Origin: Candidatus Obscuribacterales bacterium
Lineage (GTDB): Bacteria; Cyanobacteriota; Vampirovibrionia; Obscuribacterales; Obscuribacteraceae
DNA length: 64,000 bases
Reading direction: 5' to 3'
Assembly (NCBI GenBank): GCA_020050835.1
Contig: JAGVKB010000102.1
Coordinates: forward strand, 186,001 to 250,000
The notes beneath the pieces are model-generated. The model had not been told where the DNA came from. It did no database searches and worked only from the letters and a program-made list of their open reading frames with translations. The translations under genes were made by a program, and so were the position numbers. Below, in pieces: positions 27,898-36,510 of the stretch. Every line of letters begins with the position of its first letter. The first letter of the stretch is position 1.

Positions 27898-28340
27898 CGA
27901 TAATTTGAGTTTTGCAAAGATCGAAAGTTAGTTTATAACGGCGGCGGCCAGCATATGCGCCTGGATGCAAAGAACATCTTTAGTGTTAGTTCATAGTCAA
28001 CAAGAAGGCTGTGATTGTGCCGTGTGATTGGAGCGCCGGTGGATCCTTCGTGACGGTACTGTCGATTTGCATTGAGCCGGTGCGCTGGAATCCTTGCCTG
28101 CTTTGGTCTTTAAGATTGCTTCGCTCAACTTTTACAGCGAAAGCGTTGCCGGGAAGAATCGGCTAGAACTCTTTACTGGATGCAGAAGTTGCCGGCGACA
28201 AACTCGATTTTTGGCCCGAATTTTCGTTTGCATTTGGAAAGATTTGTGTCATACTTTCCGAACGCCTATGAGAATGGGTGCGCCGGTCTGGCTTTAGACC
28301 CAGAGCGGCAATCTAATTTGACCTTTAGTTAAGTGAGTTA
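27898..28340 (+). other. 443-base non-coding leader upstream of the RRM gene
   Basis: No convincing gene on either strand. It separates the divergent membrane-protein gene and RRM gene. Cold- or stress-regulated RRM genes of cyanobacteria often carry long 5' regions, so regulatory RNA structure is possible, but I can point only to the promoter-like pair reported separately. Confidence 0.4.
28228..28255 (+). promoter_or_regulatory. Candidate sigma-70-type promoter for the RRM gene
   Basis: TTGCAT (28228-28233) and CATACT (28250-28255) are separated by 16 bases, a reasonable -35/-10 pair. It would give an RNA starting near 28262 with an untranslated leader of about 80 bases. Confidence 0.35.
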
Positions 28341-28628
28341 ATGATGAGTACAAAATTGTTCGTGGGCAACCTGCCCTTCAGCCTCTCCGAAGCCAACCTG
28401 GAAGAGATCTTTTCTCAAACAGGCAAGGTAGTGTCAGTATCTATTCCAGTTGACCGTGATACAGGTCGCAAAAGAGGCTTTGCCTTTGTTGAGATGGAAA
28501 ACCAGTCCGAAGCCGAGCAAGCTGTTAAAGAGCTCAACGGCACGAACGTGGATGGACGTCAGATCGTCGTCAATCCGTCTCGCCCTCGCGAACAAGGTGG
28601 CGCGCCGAGAAAGCGCAACTCCTGGTAG
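28341..28628 (+). CDS. RRM RNA-binding protein, cyanobacterial Rbp type
   Basis: 95 residues: one RNA recognition motif with RNP2 as LFVGNLPF and RNP1 as RGFAFVEM, then a short basic tail (RPREQGGAPRKRNSW). This single-RRM layout is typical of cyanobacterial Rbp proteins, many of which are cold-induced and influence RNA stability or localisation. The tail is short and lacks the long glycine-rich region of some Rbp proteins. Two ATGs in a row (28341, 28344) follow an AAGTGAG element. It is convergent with the TPR gene, with 42 bases between the stops. Confidence 0.92.
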   Translation: MMSTKLFVGNLPFSLSEANLEEIFSQTGKVVSVSIPVDRDTGRKRGFAFVEMENQSEAEQAVKELNGTNVDGRQIVVNPSRPREQGGAPRKRNSW

Positions 28629-28670
28629 ATTCACCAAGCAGTTCAATCACTGAATAACAGCCAGGGGCAC

Positions 28671-29486
28671 TCAGGAAGGCTCTCCGTTACAGATTGCCTT
28701 GATCCTGGTTTGCAGTCGAGTGGCCTCGGCTCTCTGTCCCTGGCTGTTATAGATCTTGACGAGCTTTCTGAGCTCGGGTACCAGGTATTGACTGTTATCG
28801 CCGTAAGTCGATTCTTCGAGCATCAAAGCTCGACGATAGAGAATCTCAGAGTCATAGAACCGTCCCTGAGCATTGTAGGCGTCAGCTAAATTGCTCATAG
28901 CGTGTGCTGTGTTGAGCATCATCGGATCGGAACCACCGTCGAAGCCGCCTTCATCGCCCAGCCAGTAGGCCAGGGCGCTGGTGTAATAGCGTTCGGCGTA
29001 TTGATATTCACCGACGGACAGATAAAGCTGCCCGAGCGATGAATAAATGCGCGCGGCCAGACCCGACGAAGGCATTCCCATCGACGGTTGATTGATCAGC
29101 CGGTAGTCAGCCGAGACCGTACCGAGATCTTGGGTCTGCTGGGTGGGCGTATCGTGCAACGCAGCCAGCGCTGCGTTGTACCAGTATTGGGAATCGTTGA
29201 AGTTGTTAGTTCGGCGATAACCTTCACCGAGTTGATAGAGCGTGAGCGCGGTATTGGTTGAGTTCGGATTTGCCGCCTGGTCCTCGATCGCCTGTTGCCT
29301 CAGCATCGTGAGGTCGGCTTGTCCTTCTTCGGTGGAGGATGAGGGACCCTCTCTGGGCTGATCTGAATCGACAGCTCCCATTTCGTCGGTTGGTGCGTCA
29401 TCGTCTGTCTTGGAAAGACCGGGATTGTTTGCGCTCAACATACAGACGATCAACAACGCAATCAAAGCGTTTTGTTCTCTCGCCAT
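28671..29486 (-). CDS. Exported TPR-repeat protein
   Basis: 271 residues. A signal peptide (NALIALLIVCMLSANNPGLS) precedes an acidic linker and four or five tetratricopeptide-like helical pairs from ~70 to the end (TALTLYQLGEGYRR, AARIYSSLGQLYLSVGEYQYAERYY, AMSNLADAYNAQGRFYDSEILYRRAL). TPR domains mediate protein-protein contact; no enzyme motif is seen. The start at 29486 has GAAGAGG five bases upstream. Several similar TPR proteins occur in this window, so they form a family in this genome. Partner unknown. Confidence 0.85.
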   Translation of the reverse strand: MAREQNALIALLIVCMLSANNPGLSKTDDDAPTDEMGAVDSDQPREGPSSSTEEGQADLTMLRQQAIEDQAANPNSTNTALTLYQLGEGYRRTNNFNDSQYWYNAALAALHDTPTQQTQDLGTVSADYRLINQPSMGMPSSGLAARIYSSLGQLYLSVGEYQYAERYYTSALAYWLGDEGGFDGGSDPMMLNTAHAMSNLADAYNAQGRFYDSEILYRRALMLEESTYGDNSQYLVPELRKLVKIYNSQGQRAEATRLQTRIKAICNGEPS

Positions 29487-29606
29487 CTTTGCCTCTTCCG
29501 GTATTTGCAAATAGTATCTTGCAGACGGGAAATTCCCTCTGTAATACTTTACCCGTGTACCGGAACTCTAACCGGAAAGTTGTGCTGTCTTGTGCCTCCG
29601 AAGTGA

Positions 29607-30803
29607 TTACCTCGGGCTCTGGCGCTTGACTGAGGCGACCTGAAAGTCGGCCCTTAGGTTATCGGACAATAGCTCCAGAAATCGCTCGGCTCCCAAACCG
29701 TTGACGTGAACGGAATCGGCAAACTGCGAGTGCGGAAAGATGCCTGGTTTGTTGAAGTCGACCAACTTGACGTCGTATTGCTGAGCAAGTCGTGCGACAT
29801 CCAAACTGTAGCGGCGGTAGATGCCGTCCGGAAGAATTGCCATATTCTCGGCGGTAATCGGCATGTTGACCAGGACGACGTTGATGCCGGTGTCCCGGCA
29901 GTATTTTAGAAATCGCTCGAAGTAGGCAATCTGTGTTTGATACACCTTCGGTTTAAAAAGGCTGTAACGCTGCTTGTATTCAGGTAGGTTGTCGCGGAAA
30001 GTGGAACGGTGCGGATCGTATGGGCTTGCCAGCCATTGGTTTGGACCAGCTTCTTCCGGCTGATTGACCTTGGCGATCAGTTTCAATTCAGGCGGTGCAT
30101 TGACCGTGTCGAAGTCTTGAATGTTTAGAATGGCAGAGAGAAAGGTGCGCGCCCAGCGTTGTCCAATCGCTACGAAGTCCAAGCGTCTATCGTATAAAAA
30201 GCATGCATGTTCGGCGGCACTATTAGTCTTGTTCCAGAAGGAGTTGTGACCAGCCGTCGCGGTGAGGCTGCGATTGCCTGCTTTGGTCATGAATCGGTAA
30301 GTCTCAGTGCTGGCCGGGTCGAGGAACATACTGTCGATGAAGTCGCGCGGAGCGATACCATATACGATAACCTTCGGCCGATCTGCGCTGTTGAAAAGGG
30401 TCGACACGATTGCGAAGGCGTCGGAGGCCATCTGTCCGCCGATCGCCATAGAAAACGTGCTCAGATCGCCAAGCGATCTCTGTTTGAGCAGATGTTCGAG
30501 GTAATAGGAGCGATGATGATAGACCGCATCTTGTGATTTCTTGAGATAGGTTGCATCGCCGTCATGCACTACCGACAGCATCAAAGATGATCCCAAAAGC
30601 AAGATGTCCGGCGTGTGCTGCTGCCTTTGCATGTCTTGGACCGCCCACCAGGCCCAGCTTCGGTTCGGCGAGCTGAACCGGTCGTGGTGCCAGTGAGAAT
30701 AGGTCGATCTGATTCCGAAGTCTAAGAGTAGGAACGCTAGAATCGCCAGCGCTATGTAGCTCCGGCGCAAGACCCCAAGGAGTTGTTGAAACGCTTGCAG
30801 CAT
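29607..30803 (-). CDS. Membrane-anchored SGNH-hydrolase-like protein (paralogue of 46325-47602)
   Basis: 398 residues. One membrane span near the N-terminus (SYIALAILAFLLLDFG), then an SGNH-like domain: Ser in LLLGSSLM, PKVIVYGIAPRDFID, NVVLVNMPIT, and a C-terminal Asp-His pair in FADSVHVNGLGAERF. The layout resembles DUF1574-type and AlgX/DltD-like proteins that modify surface polymers with acyl groups, but no acyltransferase partner (MBOAT) is in the window. The ATG at 30803 is preferred to the TTG at 30833. It shares length and motifs with the gene at 46325-47602, so the two are paralogues. Divergent from the asparaginase operon. Confidence 0.75.
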   Translation of the reverse strand: MLQAFQQLLGVLRRSYIALAILAFLLLDFGIRSTYSHWHHDRFSSPNRSWAWWAVQDMQRQQHTPDILLLGSSLMLSVVHDGDATYLKKSQDAVYHHRSYYLEHLLKQRSLGDLSTFSMAIGGQMASDAFAIVSTLFNSADRPKVIVYGIAPRDFIDSMFLDPASTETYRFMTKAGNRSLTATAGHNSFWNKTNSAAEHACFLYDRRLDFVAIGQRWARTFLSAILNIQDFDTVNAPPELKLIAKVNQPEEAGPNQWLASPYDPHRSTFRDNLPEYKQRYSLFKPKVYQTQIAYFERFLKYCRDTGINVVLVNMPITAENMAILPDGIYRRYSLDVARLAQQYDVKLVDFNKPGIFPHSQFADSVHVNGLGAERFLELLSDNLRADFQVASVKRQSPR

Positions 30804-30914
30804 GGACAGTTTGGTTATCAACAGGTCTGCCAATGATAGCGCTCGGACGTCTCAAAAGTCCAGAATCCGAGCTTAGCTGGGTCTCATGACGAAATCTAAA
30901 ATGCTTCACACAAT

Positions 30915-30958
30915 TGCCATGCATTTGACAAATGCCATGGGATGAGGGCTCATGCCAT
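30915..30958 (+). repeat. Three evenly spaced TGCCAT hexamers in divergent promoter region
   Basis: TGCCAT occurs at 30915-30920, 30933-30938 and 30953-30958, 18-20 bases apart and so roughly on one face of the helix. The first two flank a small hairpin-forming palindrome (GCATTTGACAAATGC). They lie just upstream of the asparaginase-kynB-btpA operon and could be operator half-sites. A fourth copy lies inside the coding start. Confidence 0.3.
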
Positions 30959-30997
30959 TGAATTTTTGACGGCAGTGGTCGATCATTACTCCTTACT

Positions 30998-32047
30998 ATG
31001 AAATTGCCATGGCAGCCATTATTCACAATCGAGCGCAGCGGTAAACCCGAGGTAACTATCTCGGGGATCATTTCGGTCGTTGACGGCTCCGGTCGCCCGC
31101 TGCTATCGGTCGGTGATGTGGACTATGAAGTCTGGGGCCGATCCTGTTTGAAACCGTGGCAATTGCTCGGACATTATCAGGACCTCAAGACTTCGTATCG
31201 GGAGCTTAAATCGGATCATTTAGCCATGATGCAATCTTCCCACAACGGTGAAGCTTTTCATTTACAGCGGCTGAGGGAGATCATGACGATCGGCCAGGTC
31301 GACCCCTCTATGCTTAAATGCCCAGCCTGGCATTCCGGGGACGCCTTTACGCGCATGGATCAAATCCGAGCGGGCGAAGCGCCGAGCTCTCTCTACAATG
31401 GTTGCAGCGGCAAGCATTTCGGACTCTTAATGGCCATGAACTTGAAAGGGCTTGACGTCGGCAATTATACAAATCCGTCCGGCGAGCAGTTCGTTCGAAT
31501 GCGCCAATTGCTCGCCTGGCTCTTGAACAGGCCGTCGAATCAATTTGCCACCACGATTGATGGTTGCCGATTGCCAAACTATGCTTTGAGCGTCCGGGAG
31601 CTAGCTTTGCTCTATTGCGGTCTTCTGCAAGGCGTATCTGTACCGGACCAGCAAGCTGCGCCGAAGGAGCTGCGAGATGCACTTAAGAGCCTGCCGGAAG
31701 TAGGGATGCTCATGCGGCAATTCCCGGAATTGATCGGGGGCAGTGAGCGCCTTGATACCAGAATAATGACTGGAGCCTTGACTGATGACAAAGAGATAGC
31801 CGTCGTGGCCAAGGAAGGCGCCGAAGGGCTCTTGTCAGTTGGGATAGGCTCCTGCAAGGATTATCCAAAAGGTCTTGGTATTGTTATCAAATTGGGCTCA
31901 GGGTTCGATACTCTTAGATTTGAAACAGTGATCAAGTACTTGCTGGAGAGACTGGGATTGCGAACCCCGGAAAATTTTGTCGATCTCGCCTTTACGCATA
32001 TCAAGACTAAGTACCATTTTGAAGTGCTTCAACGACTGACTGTTTGA
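30998..32047 (+). CDS. L-asparaginase II family (Rhizobium etli type)
   Basis: 349 residues. Matches the third asparaginase class, unrelated to the E. coli enzymes: GRSCLKPWQ (Ser-Lys pair), QSSHNGE, and YNGCSGKHFGLLMAM with the zinc-linked Cys and Lys. It would hydrolyse asparagine to aspartate and ammonia in the cytoplasm. It heads a plus-strand operon with kynurenine formamidase nine bases later, so a related amide or formamide substrate is worth considering. ATG start at 30998 with no clear ribosome-binding site. Confidence 0.87.
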   Translation: MKLPWQPLFTIERSGKPEVTISGIISVVDGSGRPLLSVGDVDYEVWGRSCLKPWQLLGHYQDLKTSYRELKSDHLAMMQSSHNGEAFHLQRLREIMTIGQVDPSMLKCPAWHSGDAFTRMDQIRAGEAPSSLYNGCSGKHFGLLMAMNLKGLDVGNYTNPSGEQFVRMRQLLAWLLNRPSNQFATTIDGCRLPNYALSVRELALLYCGLLQGVSVPDQQAAPKELRDALKSLPEVGMLMRQFPELIGGSERLDTRIMTGALTDDKEIAVVAKEGAEGLLSVGIGSCKDYPKGLGIVIKLGSGFDTLRFETVIKYLLERLGLRTPENFVDLAFTHIKTKYHFEVLQRLTV

Positions 32048-32056
32048 GGTCAAGCC

Positions 32057-32731
32057 ATGCCCGGACCCTTCAAAATCATCGATATCTCGCAGCCGGTTAC
32101 CTCTAGAACAGCTTGTTTCCCTGGCGATGTGCCGTTTAGCAAGAGAGTCACCGTAACTTATAAAGAGAGCAAGGTTGTCAATCTCACAGCCTTAACAATG
32201 AGCCCGCATGTTGGTACGCATGCAGATGCCCCCATTCACTGCTACGGCGATTTAGGCGAAGGCCGCGACACCGCCGGCGATATGCCGTTGCAGCCGTTTA
32301 TCGGACCGGCAGTAGTTGTGGATCTCTCGCCGATTACGACCGGCATTTCCCCCGAACACTTTCGCGAGACGATCGAAAAGTTGTCGGACTTTCCTCATCG
32401 TGTCTTGTTCAAAACTGCCAAGCTCATACGCTATGAAGTCTTCGAAGAACACTACGCATTTTGCACGGTTGAAGCAGTTAAGTATCTCGCTGATCGCGGT
32501 GTCGGCTTGATTGGAATTGACACGCCTTCCGTCGACAATGTCGGTTCGAAGGCACTCGATGCGCATGCTGCTTTGATTGAAGCGAAAATGTGTTGGTTGG
32601 AGAATCTGGACCTGACAAACGTTGAGACAGGAGAATACTTTCTCGTCGCTCCGCCGCTGAAGTTTATGGAATTGGAAGCTTCTCCCGTCCGAGCAATTTT
32701 GATAGACAGCGATGCCGGTGTACTTCGATAG
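32057..32731 (+). CDS. kynB: Kynurenine formamidase (cyclase family)
   Basis: 224 residues. A metal-dependent cyclase-family hydrolase with the zinc-binding motif SPHVGTHADAP near residue 53 and family blocks DISQPVTSRTACFPGD and IGIDTPSVDNVGS. KynB converts N-formylkynurenine to kynurenine plus formate, step two of tryptophan breakdown. The family also contains other cyclases, but TDO and all later steps are present in the window, which favours this role. It sits between asparaginase II and a BtpA-family gene, away from the main kynurenine operon at 52-60 kb. Confidence 0.88.
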   Translation: MPGPFKIIDISQPVTSRTACFPGDVPFSKRVTVTYKESKVVNLTALTMSPHVGTHADAPIHCYGDLGEGRDTAGDMPLQPFIGPAVVVDLSPITTGISPEHFRETIEKLSDFPHRVLFKTAKLIRYEVFEEHYAFCTVEAVKYLADRGVGLIGIDTPSVDNVGSKALDAHAALIEAKMCWLENLDLTNVETGEYFLVAPPLKFMELEASPVRAILIDSDAGVLR

Positions 32732-32911
32732 CGCCATGCAAACAATCGATCAAGTGTCGTTAGATACCGTTTGTTTGGGCAAGAAAGTTGTCGCTATTGC
32801 TGCGGTTGTGGCTGCTGTATAGGTGGCTCTGGCAGCCGCCCCAGTAGTCAATTATTTTTCACTTTGGGAATAGTCGGCGTTAGAAGTTCTGGAGGCAGGA
32901 GGCAACAAGAG

Positions 32912-33703
32912 ATGTTTGGACGGAAGTGCTCGGTAATCGGCGTAGTTCACGTCTTGCCGCTGCCCGGGTCGGCTGGTTGGAATGGCAGTATCGATCAAGT
33001 GCTGGATGCCGCGCTCAAGGATGCCTATATCTACAAGTCGCAAGGAATCGATGCACTAATTCTGGAAAATATGCATGATGCTCCGTATCTGGTTGGTCGA
33101 GTGGATCCCGAAACGACTGCCGCGATGACGATGATTGCTCATGCCGTGAAAGTAGAGATGGAACTGCCGCTGGGCATTCAGCTTCTGGCCGGGGCGAATT
33201 TGGAAGCGCTTGGTGTGGCGCTGGCCGCTGGAGCGGATTTTATTCGCGTCGAGGGATTCGTCTTCGCGCATGTCGGTGATGAAGGTATTCATGAATCGTG
33301 CGCCGCCCAGTTGATCAGGCGCAGAGCAAATCTGAAGGCAGACCAGATCAAGATTTTTGCCGATCTGAAAAAGAAGCATTCCGCTCATGCCATTACCGGT
33401 GATGTCTCGCTTGCGGAGACGGTGCAGGCAGCCGAGTTCTTCAAAGCAGATGGAGTGGTCATCACCGGAATCGCCACCGGCAAAGCGACCGATGCCAATG
33501 ACGTCAGGGTCGCGCGAGAATCAAGCTCGATTCGTGTAATGGTTGGTTCTGGCGTTACGCCGAAGAATGTGGGGCAGTACATTCCCTACAGCGATGCCTT
33601 AATTGTAGGCTCGGCATGCAAGTTTGAAGATGACTGGCGCAACCATGTCGATCCCGATCGTGTGAAAGTTCTGATGAACAGCGTGCTTACGTTCCGCCGA
33701 TAG
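32912..33703 (+). CDS. BtpA/SgcQ family TIM-barrel protein
   Basis: 263 residues. Starts with FGRKCSVIGVVHVLPLPGS and continues with a TIM-barrel pattern (DALILENMHDAPY, GIQLLAGANLEALGVALAAGADFIRVEGF, SDALIVGSACK) typical of the BtpA family. In Synechocystis BtpA is needed for photosystem I stability; SgcQ in enterobacteria belongs to a sugar operon, so the family is not confined to photosynthesis. The start has AGGAGG ten bases upstream, so an upstream in-frame extension is rejected. Last gene of the asparaginase-kynB operon. The reaction is unknown. Confidence 0.88.
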   Translation: MFGRKCSVIGVVHVLPLPGSAGWNGSIDQVLDAALKDAYIYKSQGIDALILENMHDAPYLVGRVDPETTAAMTMIAHAVKVEMELPLGIQLLAGANLEALGVALAAGADFIRVEGFVFAHVGDEGIHESCAAQLIRRRANLKADQIKIFADLKKKHSAHAITGDVSLAETVQAAEFFKADGVVITGIATGKATDANDVRVARESSSIRVMVGSGVTPKNVGQYIPYSDALIVGSACKFEDDWRNHVDPDRVKVLMNSVLTFRR

Positions 33704-33760
33704 TCCGATAAAGCCGGATCGATCGCTCTGCAGTTCTGGACATAGCATCCCATTGGTCAA

Positions 33761-33778
33761 TCCAATCATTGGATTGGA
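33761..33778. terminator. Weak hairpin between convergent genes
   Basis: TCCAATC and GATTGGA form a 7-bp stem with a 4-base loop between the btpA-like and Nudix stop codons. There is no T-tract, so it is at best a weak bidirectional terminator. Confidence 0.3.
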
Positions 33779-33789
33779 AGGAATGTTGC

Positions 33790-34191
33790 TTACTGATTGA
33801 GCCGTTCGGCAAAGAGCTTGTCGCATGGAGCCAATGGAATGGCGAGCAGTTCGGGAGCTGCGAGCCACTGAAATGCTTCGTGCTCGAATAGTTGCGGCTC
33901 GCCGTCTGCCTCAACTTCGACGAAGTTTATGACGAGTCGGGAGTCAGCCTCCCGGAGCGAAGCTCTGGTCCTTCCCACGCTAGTCACGTGCAGACCTAAT
34001 TCTTCCGCCAGTTCGCGTTTGGCTGCCATCAATAGCGTCTCGCCAGACTCAAGCTTGCCGCCCGGGAACTCCCAGAGGGAACCATGCTGCTTGTGCCTTG
34101 GGCGCTGGCAAACGAGGAACTGTCCGTTGCGTTCGATGACAGCAGCCAGTACAACTATTGCGGCAGAAGAATAATCTTTGCGATTGGACAT
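33790..34191 (-). CDS. Nudix hydrolase, MutT-like (8-oxo-dGTP pyrophosphatase)
   Basis: 133 residues. A complete Nudix box spans residues ~41-63 (GGKLESGET...RELAEELG), preceded by LVCQRPRHKQHGSLWEFPGG, the usual MutT context. Such proteins remove oxidised nucleotides or other nucleoside diphosphate derivatives; the W-E-F-P-G-G block favours the mutT subgroup. It lies 16 bases downstream of ppk1 on the same strand and is probably co-transcribed with it. Confidence 0.9.
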   Translation of the reverse strand: MSNRKDYSSAAIVVLAAVIERNGQFLVCQRPRHKQHGSLWEFPGGKLESGETLLMAAKRELAEELGLHVTSVGRTRASLREADSRLVINFVEVEADGEPQLFEHEAFQWLAAPELLAIPLAPCDKLFAERLNQ

Positions 34192-34207
34192 CCGTCTTCC
34201 AATAGTT

Positions 34208-36406
34208 TCACTTCTGTTTATTGGCGGTGGCGTTGGCCAAGAACCAGGCTTGACTGCAGAATGGTTCTGCCGGTGCAGGTTGGCGTAAGTAGGTTGTATC
34301 AGCTTGCATCTTGCGTGCCTTTACGTTGTCCGCGAGCAAGATTCCTAGCACATCGCGGTGAATGTAATCGGCCAAACGATCATCATCAATTGGGAAGATT
34401 ACTTCGACGCGGCGATCCAGGTTGCGAGGCATCAGATCCGCGCTGCCGCAATAGATACATTCTTCACCACCATTGCGGAAATAATAAATGCGGCTGTGTT
34501 CCAGGAAGCGACCGACTACGCTGGTGACTCGGATATTCTCGCTGACTCCGGGAATACCCGGGCGAAGGCAGCAGATGCCTCTGACAATTAAGTCAATTGA
34601 AACACCGGCCTGCGACGCCTCATACAAAAGTTTGATGATGCGTTCATCAACTAGAGAATTCATTTTGAAGATGATACGACCGTCTCTGCCGGCGCGTTGA
34701 TGCTCGATCTCCCGTTTGATCAAATCCTCGAATCGTTTCCTTAGATTGATTGGTGCCACCAGCAGCTTTTCGTACTCTTTCTTGTCGGAGTACCCGGTCA
34801 AGTAATTGAATATGTCCGACACATCAGTGCCGATCTGCTGATCTCTCGTGAACAGACCGAGATCGGTGTAGACTTGCGCGGTGCCGGGATTATAATTGCC
34901 GGTGCCGAGATGTACGTATCGGACGATACTGTCTCCTTCTCGTCGTACGACCAAGGCTAGCTTGCTGTGGCATTTTAGTCCGGGCAGTCCATACACTACG
35001 TGCACGCCTTCCGCTTCCAGAGCGCGTGCCCATTCGACATTACTTTCTTCATCGAAGCGTGCTTTGAGTTCAACTAATACGGCCACCTGCTTGCCTTTTC
35101 TGCTGGCTCGCAAAAGCGCTTCGACCACCGGTGAATTCTTGCCGACCCGGTAGAGCGTCATCTTGATGGCCATTACGTTTGCGTCGTCAGCCGCTTGGTT
35201 CAAGAAGTTCACAACCGGCTGAAAGGAATCGAATGGATGATGAAGCAGAATATCTCGCTTCGAAATTGCGCTGAACACAATTTCGTCGGAGAGTCGCTGA
35301 TTGAACACAGAAGGTACGGAGGGCAAGAACGGCGGGTATTTCAAGTCCGGACGATCGATCGATGCGATGTGCTTGAAAGCGCTGAGCGGCACTCTGCCAT
35401 CAATTTGATAAACATCTGACGGCTGAATTTGCAGATTCTCAATCAAGATTTCCAGGGTCGGTGCCGGCATAAGGGACTGGACCTGAAGGCCAACCACGTC
35501 GCCAAATCGTCTTTGCCTGATTCCCTCTTCCGTCTTTTCGAGAAGATCACCTGCTTCCAATTCCTGGATCTCCACTTCGGCATCGCGAATAATGTGAAAT
35601 GGATGAGCGCCAAGTATCTCCATACCAGGGAACAATTCAGACAGATTGGCCTTGATCAAGTCATCAAGCCAGATGAAGCGTTCTACTTCTTCGAACAGTT
35701 CGGGCAGATCGTCTCCGGTTTCGCTCGAATCGATTGAAATGAGCTGCGGAAGTGAATCTGGTACTTTCAGTCTGGCAAAACGCTCCTGCCCCTGTCCGTC
35801 GCGAATCTGAATGGCGAGGTTGAGGCATAGATTTGAGATATGGGGGAAAGGATGACCAGGGTCGAAAGCAAGCGGCGTCAGCACCGGGAAGATCTTTTTT
35901 AAGAAGTACAAGCGAAGCCGCTCTTTCTGCTCATCGTCGAGGTCGCTAAAACTGACGAGCAGGATACCGTTTTGTCTGAGTGCTGGCAGTAATGACGTTT
36001 CCAGGCATTCCTGCGCGGAGGCCAATAACGTCGCCACCTCAGAACTGATGGCATGGAGCTGCTGGCTCGGGCTGAGCCCATCAGGACCTGCGGAGGTAGA
36101 GGCTGATTCAATCTGACGCTTCAGACCGGCCACGCGAACCATGAAAAATTCTTCCAGATTCGCTCCGAGGATGGAGATAAATCGGACCCGCTCCAGAATT
36201 GGGTTGGACTCGTCCTTTGCTTCCTCGAATACTCGCCATTGAAATGCCAAAAGGCTCAGTTCTCGATTGATGAACAAAGTCGAATCGGGATCTGCCGGGC
36301 CGGAGATTTCAGCCGAAACGAACGGTTGAAAGTCTTCTGCCGCGCCGAAGGAAGCAGGCAGGACGAATTCAGCGGTTCTCCTGTCATTTCTAATATCTGG
36401 CTGCAT
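34208..36406 (-). CDS. ppk1: Polyphosphate kinase 1
   Basis: 732 residues. Polymerises the gamma-phosphate of ATP into inorganic polyphosphate, reversibly. The N-terminal domain opens with FINRELSLLAFQWRVFEEA. The autophosphorylated His lies in GLKCHSKLALV and the second catalytic His in GRFLEHSRIYYF; LGTGNYNP is also present. The ATG at 36406 is used and the TTG six codons upstream rejected. Polyphosphate storage has been proposed for Obscuribacter-like Melainabacteria, so this gene agrees with the suggested lineage but does not prove it. Confidence 0.97.
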   Translation of the reverse strand: MQPDIRNDRRTAEFVLPASFGAAEDFQPFVSAEISGPADPDSTLFINRELSLLAFQWRVFEEAKDESNPILERVRFISILGANLEEFFMVRVAGLKRQIESASTSAGPDGLSPSQQLHAISSEVATLLASAQECLETSLLPALRQNGILLVSFSDLDDEQKERLRLYFLKKIFPVLTPLAFDPGHPFPHISNLCLNLAIQIRDGQGQERFARLKVPDSLPQLISIDSSETGDDLPELFEEVERFIWLDDLIKANLSELFPGMEILGAHPFHIIRDAEVEIQELEAGDLLEKTEEGIRQRRFGDVVGLQVQSLMPAPTLEILIENLQIQPSDVYQIDGRVPLSAFKHIASIDRPDLKYPPFLPSVPSVFNQRLSDEIVFSAISKRDILLHHPFDSFQPVVNFLNQAADDANVMAIKMTLYRVGKNSPVVEALLRASRKGKQVAVLVELKARFDEESNVEWARALEAEGVHVVYGLPGLKCHSKLALVVRREGDSIVRYVHLGTGNYNPGTAQVYTDLGLFTRDQQIGTDVSDIFNYLTGYSDKKEYEKLLVAPINLRKRFEDLIKREIEHQRAGRDGRIIFKMNSLVDERIIKLLYEASQAGVSIDLIVRGICCLRPGIPGVSENIRVTSVVGRFLEHSRIYYFRNGGEECIYCGSADLMPRNLDRRVEVIFPIDDDRLADYIHRDVLGILLADNVKARKMQADTTYLRQPAPAEPFCSQAWFLANATANKQK

Positions 36407-36510
36407 GGGGCTATTGTAGACCAAATTAGGTCTCTATCACCGATGGTGAACAAACTGTTAATTTCTGCTTGTATTCCCTCGGACGCATGCAGGCTTGGAC
36501 GTTTCGATGC

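Noticed and set aside
32736-32822. 28-codon ORF with hydrophobic end between kynB and btpA
   Set aside because: Too short and without a ribosome-binding site; the sequence is most likely just intergenic.
32771-32911. Cys-rich upstream extension of the BtpA-family protein
   Set aside because: The family start is at the ATG at 32912, which has an AGGAGG site; the Cys/Gly-rich extension is not conserved in the family as I know it.
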